Source: Sphingomicrobium sp. (GTDB taxonomy: Bacteria; Pseudomonadota; Alphaproteobacteria; Sphingomonadales; Sphingomonadaceae). Taken from it: a stretch of DNA of 8,805 bases. Where the stretch lies: assembly GCA_030146725.1 (NCBI GenBank), contig JASLBJ010000204.1, forward strand, positions 1 to 8,805, written 5' to 3'. Shown here piece after piece: positions 5,328 through 8,805 of the stretch. The notes under the pieces were generated by a model. It worked only from the letters and a program-made list of their open reading frames with translations. It was not told where the DNA came from and searched no databases. The first letter of the stretch is position 1; each line of letters begins with the position of its first letter. The position numbers and the translations under genes are program-made.

Positions 5328-6518
5328 TCACGCCGCCGCGGCGGGCACCTGATACTCGGCTGCCGCTGCCGAGAGCGTCTCGATGAACTCGCGGATGTGG
5401 CTTTCCTCGATGTTGAGCGGGGGCAGCACGCGCATCACGTTTTCGCCTGCGGCGACGGTCAGCAGCCCCCTGGTGCGCAGGTAGTTCACGAACTCGCGGC
5501 TGTCGCTCTTGAGCTTGAGCCCGAGCATCAGGCCGACTCCCCGGACGCTGTCGAACAGATGGTCATGGTTGGGGATCATCTGTTCGAGTGCCGAGCGGAG
5601 GCGCTCGCCGGTCTGCCGGACCTGGCCCAGGAACTCGTCGTTGGCGACGATGTCGAACACCGCCTGTCCGGCGGCCATCGCCAGCGGGTTGCCGCCATAG
5701 GTCGAGCCATGGGTGCCGATGACCATCCCCGAAGCGGCTTTCTCGGTTGCGAGGCAGGCGCCGAGCGGAAAGCCGCCGCCGATGCCCTTGGCGGTCGCCA
5801 TGATGTCGGGCGTGATGCCGTACTGCTCATAGGCGTAGAGCGTGCCGCTGCGCGCAACGCCGCACTGCACTTCGTCCAGTACAAGGCAAAGGTCGTGCTC
5901 GTCACAGGCGGCGCGCAGGCCCTGGAGGAATTGCTGGCTGGCGGGGCGAATTCCGCCCTCGCCCTGGATCGGCTCAACGAGGAATCCGGCCGTATGGTCG
6001 TCGATCGCCGCCAGCGCTGCATCGAGGTCGTTGAACTCGACGACCTTGAAGCCGGTCAAGAGCGGCGCGAACCCGTCGCGAAGCTTGGCCTGGTCGGTGG
6101 CGCTGATCGTCGCCATCGTGCGCCCGTGGAAGGCGTTGGAAAAGGTGATGAGCTCATGCTTGTGCGGCTCACCCTTGGCGAAATGGTAGCGACGCGCGGT
6201 CTTGATTGCGCATTCGACGGCTTCCGCGCCCGAATTGGTGAAGAACACCGTGTCGGCGAAGGTCAGGTCGACCATCCGCTGGGCAAAGGCCTCCCCTTGC
6301 GGGCTGCCGTAGAGGTTCGACACGTGGACCAGGGTCGCGGCCTGATCCTGAATCGCCCTGGTCAGATGCGGGTGGCCGTGGCCGAGCAGATTGACGGCGA
6401 TCCCCGCCGCGAAATCGAGATACTTCTCACCGCCCTCACCGAACAGATAAGGCCCCTCCCCGCGTACCGGCCGCACCGGCGAGCGCGGATAAACGGGCAT
6501 GAGCGGCGTAACGGCCAT
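5328..6518 (-). CDS. argD: Acetylornithine aminotransferase (class III PLP aminotransferase)
   Basis: ArgD makes N-acetylornithine from N-acetylglutamate semialdehyde using glutamate and PLP in arginine synthesis; some ArgD enzymes also serve as succinyldiaminopimelate aminotransferases for lysine. The 396-residue product has the usual length. Visible motifs are the phosphate-binding NSGAEAVE (95-102), FHGRT (130-134), VEPIQGEGG (181-189), LDEVQCG with Asp215, and the Schiff-base Lys244 in ATAKGIGGGFPLGA. GTHGSTYGGNPLA lies at 268-280. The ATG at 6518 is preceded by GAGGAT about 9 nt upstream; an internal Met7 is a less likely start. It heads an apparent operon with hslO. Substrate specificity within this aminotransferase class cannot be fixed from motifs alone, but the hslO neighbourhood and sequence favour ArgD. 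Confidence 0.93.
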   Translation of the reverse strand: MAVTPLMPVYPRSPVRPVRGEGPYLFGEGGEKYLDFAAGIAVNLLGHGHPHLTRAIQDQAATLVHVSNLYGSPQGEAFAQRMVDLTFADTVFFTNSGAEAVECAIKTARRYHFAKGEPHKHELITFSNAFHGRTMATISATDQAKLRDGFAPLLTGFKVVEFNDLDAALAAIDDHTAGFLVEPIQGEGGIRPASQQFLQGLRAACDEHDLCLVLDEVQCGVARSGTLYAYEQYGITPDIMATAKGIGGGFPLGACLATEKAASGMVIGTHGSTYGGNPLAMAAGQAVFDIVANDEFLGQVRQTGERLRSALEQMIPNHDHLFDSVRGVGLMLGLKLKSDSREFVNYLRTRGLLTVAAGENVMRVLPPLNIEESHIREFIETLSAAAAEYQVPAAAA

Positions 6519-6535
6519 CGCGGTAAATCCTCATC

Positions 6536-6578
6536 ATATCGGTTTGAGCGACCCGGGCCGCCGCTGCCGATATAGCCA
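6536..6578 (-). promoter_or_regulatory. Inverted repeat and possible -10 element upstream of argD
   Basis: A perfect 7-bp inverted repeat, ATATCGG (6536-6542) and CCGATAT (6567-6573), with a 24-nt spacer, lies just upstream of argD. On the minus strand one arm overlaps CTATAT, which resembles the alphaproteobacterial -10 element; I found no good -35 at standard spacing. It could be an operator or part of a leader structure. Weakly supported. Confidence 0.35.
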
Positions 6579-6585
6579 GAGCGGG

Positions 6586-6626
6586 CGCAAAGAAAAAGGC
6601 GCTCCGGATCGTCTCCGAAGCGCCTT
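6586..6626 (-). terminator. Rho-independent terminator after the exported coiled-coil gene
   Basis: On the minus strand AAGGCGCT (6626-6619) pairs with AGCGCCTT (6603-6596), and CGGA with TCCG extends the stem past one mismatch, leaving a 5-nt loop. The right arm runs into TTTCTTT. It lies about 60 nt beyond the stop at 6686 and insulates argD from the gene upstream. Confidence 0.88.
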
Positions 6627-6685
6627 CTCCTTAGACCAGACTGGTCCGAGGCTTAGCCCGGGCGATTGCCCCGGCCGCCGCCGTA

Positions 6686-7093
6686 TCAGCCGTAGTAGCC
6701 ATAGCCCTGGTGACGATAGCCGCGGCGTCCGTCGCGAACGTCACGGGCGATCCGCTGCTCGAGGCGCGCAATGCGCATCTCGACATCGTAGCGTTCGCGC
6801 GGGTGGAGACCGTTGCGGGACTGCACGCGAAGACGGCGCTCGAGGTTGCGGGCATCCTGGCGCAGACGCTGCGCTTCGTTGCGCGTGATCGCACGCCGCT
6901 CGCGAAGCATGTGGATGTCACGCTGCAGGCGGTCGACCCGAAACTGCAGGCTACGCACCTGCGCATACTGGTTCTGGTAGCCGTAGCCCGGGGGCTGATA
7001 GCCGTAGCCCGGGGGCGCCCACTGTGCCGCCGACGGGCTCGCGAACGCGAGAGCCGAAGCAGCGGCTGCAATCGAGATCATTACCTTACGCAT
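6686..7093 (-). CDS. Secreted Arg-rich coiled-coil protein with GYGYQ repeats
   Basis: This encodes a 135-residue protein. The ATG at 7093 has an excellent AAAGGAGAG about 6 nt upstream, so the seven extra residues possible from 7114 are not used. Residues 1-23 form a signal peptide (MRKVMISIAAA to SPSAA) with cleavage before Q24. A short repeat, PPGYGYQ twice, spans 27-40. Residues 45-122 are a highly charged, Arg-rich helical stretch with heptad-like leucines (LQFRVDRLQRDIHMLRERR), predicted coiled coil. The C-terminus is again Gly/Tyr-rich (GYRHQGYGYYG). It is likely periplasmic or envelope-associated; no named function is recognised. After the TGA stop the frame continues for ten codons of similar Gly/Arg/Tyr composition. 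A promoter-like region overlapped by an inverted repeat precedes the gene, and a terminator follows it. Confidence 0.88.
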   Translation of the reverse strand: MRKVMISIAAAASALAFASPSAAQWAPPGYGYQPPGYGYQNQYAQVRSLQFRVDRLQRDIHMLRERRAITRNEAQRLRQDARNLERRLRVQSRNGLHPRERYDVEMRIARLEQRIARDVRDGRRGYRHQGYGYYG

Positions 7094-7154
7094 CTTAGCT
7101 CTCCTTTTGAGCAATCAATGCGTTACTTATGCACGAGTTGCACTGTTCCGATGC

Positions 7155-7180
7155 TGAACATGGCCGTTATCATATGTTCA
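7155..7180. promoter_or_regulatory. Operator-like inverted repeat TGAACAT-N12-ATGTTCA
   Basis: Two perfect 7-bp arms lie at 7155-7161 and 7174-7180, centres 19 bp apart, close to two helical turns, as for a dimeric regulator. The repeat covers the candidate -10 hexamer (7174-7169) of the coiled-coil protein gene, which fits repression. It does not match the direct-repeat LexA box known in alphaproteobacteria. The regulator is unknown. Confidence 0.45.
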
Positions 7181-7198
7181 CTCAGGTAAACGCGTTAA
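7169..7198 (-). promoter_or_regulatory. Candidate housekeeping promoter of the coiled-coil protein gene
   Basis: On the minus strand TTAACG (7198-7193, 4 of 6 to TTGACA) and TATGAT (7174-7169, 5 of 6 to TATAAT) are separated by 18 nt in an AT-richer stretch. Transcription would begin near 7162, giving a leader of about 70 nt before the ATG at 7093. Picked by eye. Confidence 0.4.
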
Positions 7199-7212
7199 GT
7201 ATTTGAGCAAGA

Positions 7213-8052
7213 TCAGTTCTTGATCTTCCAGCCACTTTTCAGGAGCAGGTGACAGGCCACCCATAGCGCGATGTTGAGCAGCAGCAGGCCGACTGCGCCG
7301 ACGGCAATCGGCGAATCGCTGATCCCGGTGAAGCCGTAGCGAAAGCCTGAGATGACATAGAAGAACGGGTTGGCGTGACTGATCGCGCGGAACGTCGGCG
7401 ACAATTGCTCGACCGAGTAAAAGGTGCCCGACAACAGTGACAAAGGCGTCACCAGGAAGTTGCTCACGACCGCCGCATGGTCGAACTTCTCGGCCCAGAT
7501 CGAGGTCAGTACGCCAAGCAGCGCAAGCATCAGCGAGCCCATCAGCCCGAACCACAACACCCACAGCAGATTGTCCGGCATGACCGATACGCCGGGCCAC
7601 AGCAGCATTGCCAGCCATACCGCACCGCCGACCAGGAAGGCGCGGGTGACGGCCGCCATGACGAGGCCGGTGATCAGCTCACCGGTCGACAGCGGCGGCA
7701 TCAGATAATCGACGATCGTGCCCTGGATCTTGCCGACCAATAGTGAAAAGCTCGAATTGGCGAAGGCGTTCTGGATCATCGCCATGACGATCAGACCGGG
7801 CGCGATGAAATCAGTGAAGCCGATGCCCATCACCATGCGCCCACCGGCGCCGAGCGCGACGGTAAAGATCGCCAGGTACAGCAAGGTGGTGATCGCCGGC
7901 GCCCACACCGTCTGCATGTGGACCTTGAAGAACCGCCGCACTTCCTTGATATAGAGGGTCTTCAGCCCGCCCCAATTAACGCCGCTCAACGCCGGTTCGC
8001 CAGGTGCGTTGCGCATCCACAGCGGATTGGGCGGGTTGGGCTGGTTGTTCAC
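7213..8052 (-). CDS. ABC-2 type transporter permease (YadH/NodJ-like)
   Basis: This is the membrane subunit of an ABC-2 type exporter; substrate is not predictable. From a GTG at 8052 the product is 279 residues; an ATG at 8016 would give 267. The GTG has a weak AGGCGA upstream while the ATG has nothing purine-rich, so I list the longer form with low certainty. After a cytoplasmic N-terminus with an amphipathic KEVRRFFKVHMQTVWAP segment (36-52), six membrane segments are visible near 50-68, 81-98, 125-152, 161-187, 194-212 and 248-271. PLSLLSGTFYSVEQLS and HANPFFYVISGFRYG (226-240) are family hallmarks. No ATP-binding subunit lies next to it, so it must pair with an ATPase encoded elsewhere. 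It diverges from gcrA across about 103 nt. Confidence 0.9.
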   Translation of the reverse strand: MNNQPNPPNPLWMRNAPGEPALSGVNWGGLKTLYIKEVRRFFKVHMQTVWAPAITTLLYLAIFTVALGAGGRMVMGIGFTDFIAPGLIVMAMIQNAFANSSFSLLVGKIQGTIVDYLMPPLSTGELITGLVMAAVTRAFLVGGAVWLAMLLWPGVSVMPDNLLWVLWFGLMGSLMLALLGVLTSIWAEKFDHAAVVSNFLVTPLSLLSGTFYSVEQLSPTFRAISHANPFFYVISGFRYGFTGISDSPIAVGAVGLLLLNIALWVACHLLLKSGWKIKN

Positions 8053-8110
8053 CGGGCAGTCGCCTATCGGCTGGCGGGCAGCGCCGCAAGCGGTGGAGCG
8101 GCGGCAAGAG

Positions 8111-8140
8111 TTGGCCGCAGTGGTTTGGCCGAAGTATTTT
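8111..8140 (+). promoter_or_regulatory. Direct repeat TTGGCCG-N7-TTGGCCG upstream of gcrA
   Basis: TTGGCCG occurs at 8111-8117 and again at 8125-8131, a 14-bp period, followed by TATTTT (8135-8140). The first copy and TATTTT could serve as -35 and -10 with an 18-nt spacer. However, transcription would then start almost at the ribosome-binding site, so a regulator site is as likely as a promoter. Tentative. Confidence 0.25.
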
Positions 8141-8155
8141 GGAGAGACGAGAAGC

Positions 8156-8805
8156 ATGTCCTGGACCGACGAGCGCATCGACCGCCTGAAAGCGATGTGG
8201 ACCGAGGGCTCGACCGCAAGCCAGATCGCGGACGAGCTTGGCGGAGTCAGCCGTAACGCGGTGATCGGCAAGGCGCATCGTCTCGGCCTCGAGCCGCGTC
8301 CGTCGCCGGTGAAGCCCGGTGAGGACAAGGACAAGAAGCCGGCAGCCGGTGCTGCTGCAGCCGCTCCGGTCCCGTCCGCACCGTCGGCAGCGCCAGCGAC
8401 GCCGGCAGCGACGCGGCCCGAACGCGAGCCGGCAACGCGCGCCTCGGCTCCAAGCTCGCCCGAGCCCGAGAGCCCGGAGCCGCCGGCTCCGAGGGCGGCG
8501 CCGACGCCGCAGCGCGTGATGGGAGACAATATCCAGTACCGTTCGGTCGGTCCCGGCGGGTTCATCCGCCAGGGTCCGGGCGAGGCGCAGGCGCCGATCC
8601 CGCCCGCTCCGCCGCGGCGGCTGGTCCCGGCCAAGCCGAGCCCCGAGGTTGCCGACAAGACCGGCCTGCTCGAGCTTAACGACCGGATCTGCAAATGGCC
8701 GCTCGGCCATCCCGGCGAGCCCGACTTCCACTTTTGCGGCCAGGCATCGAACCCGGGCTTTCCCTATTGCGTCCAGCATTGCGGGGTCGCCTACCAGGCG
8801 CAGCT
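8156..8805 (+). CDS. gcrA: GcrA cell-cycle regulator, cut by the right edge
   Basis: GcrA binds the sigma-70 holoenzyme and activates promoters carrying CcrM-methylated GANTC sites, timing alphaproteobacterial cell-cycle genes. The ATG at 8156 follows GGAGAGACGAGAAG. 216 codons are visible with no stop. The N-terminal helix-turn-helix is MSWTDERIDRLKAMWTEG to SRNAVIGKAHRLGL (1-45). A long Ala/Pro/Ser/Glu-rich linker follows (about 48-165), interrupted by DNIQYRSVGPGGFIRQG (124-140). The C-terminal sigma-interacting region starts at KTGLLELNDRICKWPLG (168), with cysteines at 179, 194, 205 and 209. The visible part is already longer than Caulobacter GcrA, because of the linker; only a short C-terminal tail should be missing. 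It diverges from the ABC permease. Confidence 0.95.
   Translation, partial: MSWTDERIDRLKAMWTEGSTASQIADELGGVSRNAVIGKAHRLGLEPRPSPVKPGEDKDKKPAAGAAAAAPVPSAPSAAPATPAATRPEREPATRASAPSSPEPESPEPPAPRAAPTPQRVMGDNIQYRSVGPGGFIRQGPGEAQAPIPPAPPRRLVPAKPSPEVADKTGLLELNDRICKWPLGHPGEPDFHFCGQASNPGFPYCVQHCGVAYQAQ

Noticed and set aside
5397..6575. Plus-strand open frame of 392 codons opposite argD
   Set aside because: It is a typical GC-rich antisense shadow. The minus strand encodes a full-length aminotransferase with all catalytic motifs.
7209..7227. Hairpin AAGATCA-GTTCT-TGATCTT across the ABC permease stop as a terminator
   Set aside because: The 7-bp stem is AT-rich and overlaps the stop codon, and the downstream minus-strand sequence has no T-run.

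Overview
The window looks like chromosomal DNA from a GC-rich alphaproteobacterium, most likely a sphingomonad (Sphingomonadales). This rests on a GcrA-type cell-cycle regulator at the right edge, the argD/hslO neighbourhood, small lipoproteins and DUF-type proteins of sphingomonad style, and GC-rich third codon positions. I see no mobile element, CRISPR array, rRNA or tRNA. No non-coding gap exceeds about 200 bases.

Layout, left to right. A truncated multi-pass membrane protein (minus, cut by the left edge) diverges from lipB (plus, octanoyltransferase for lipoic acid synthesis). Two small predicted lipoproteins on the plus strand follow. The first is very rich in Met and Asn, carries 27-nt in-frame tandem repeats and ends at a strong Rho-independent terminator. 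The second looks like a diverged paralogue. They run convergently into a minus-strand operon of DUF3147 membrane protein, queC and queE. Its genes are joined by 4-nt overlaps (GTGA and ATGA). QueC and QueE are two enzymes of 7-deazaguanine (preQ0/queuosine) synthesis.

Upstream of that operon lies a 183-nt gap with three minus-strand stem-loops, the last a terminator, and an unpaired CCUCCC linker; it is a candidate 3'UTR-derived small RNA. Further right is a second minus-strand operon: argD (acetylornithine aminotransferase), hslO (Hsp33 redox chaperone) and a small exported four-cysteine protein resembling DUF3617. The argF gene often found between argD and hslO in relatives is absent here.

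Next comes a secreted Arg-rich coiled-coil protein (minus). It has its own terminator, a plausible promoter overlapped by a perfect inverted repeat, and a stop codon followed by ten in-frame Gly/Tyr/Arg-rich codons. An ABC-2 type permease (minus, no ATPase partner visible) then diverges from gcrA (plus), which runs off the right edge. Most genes are housekeeping. The less ordinary parts are the candidate small RNA, the Met-rich lipoprotein pair, the operator-like repeat and the DUF3147-queCE coupling.
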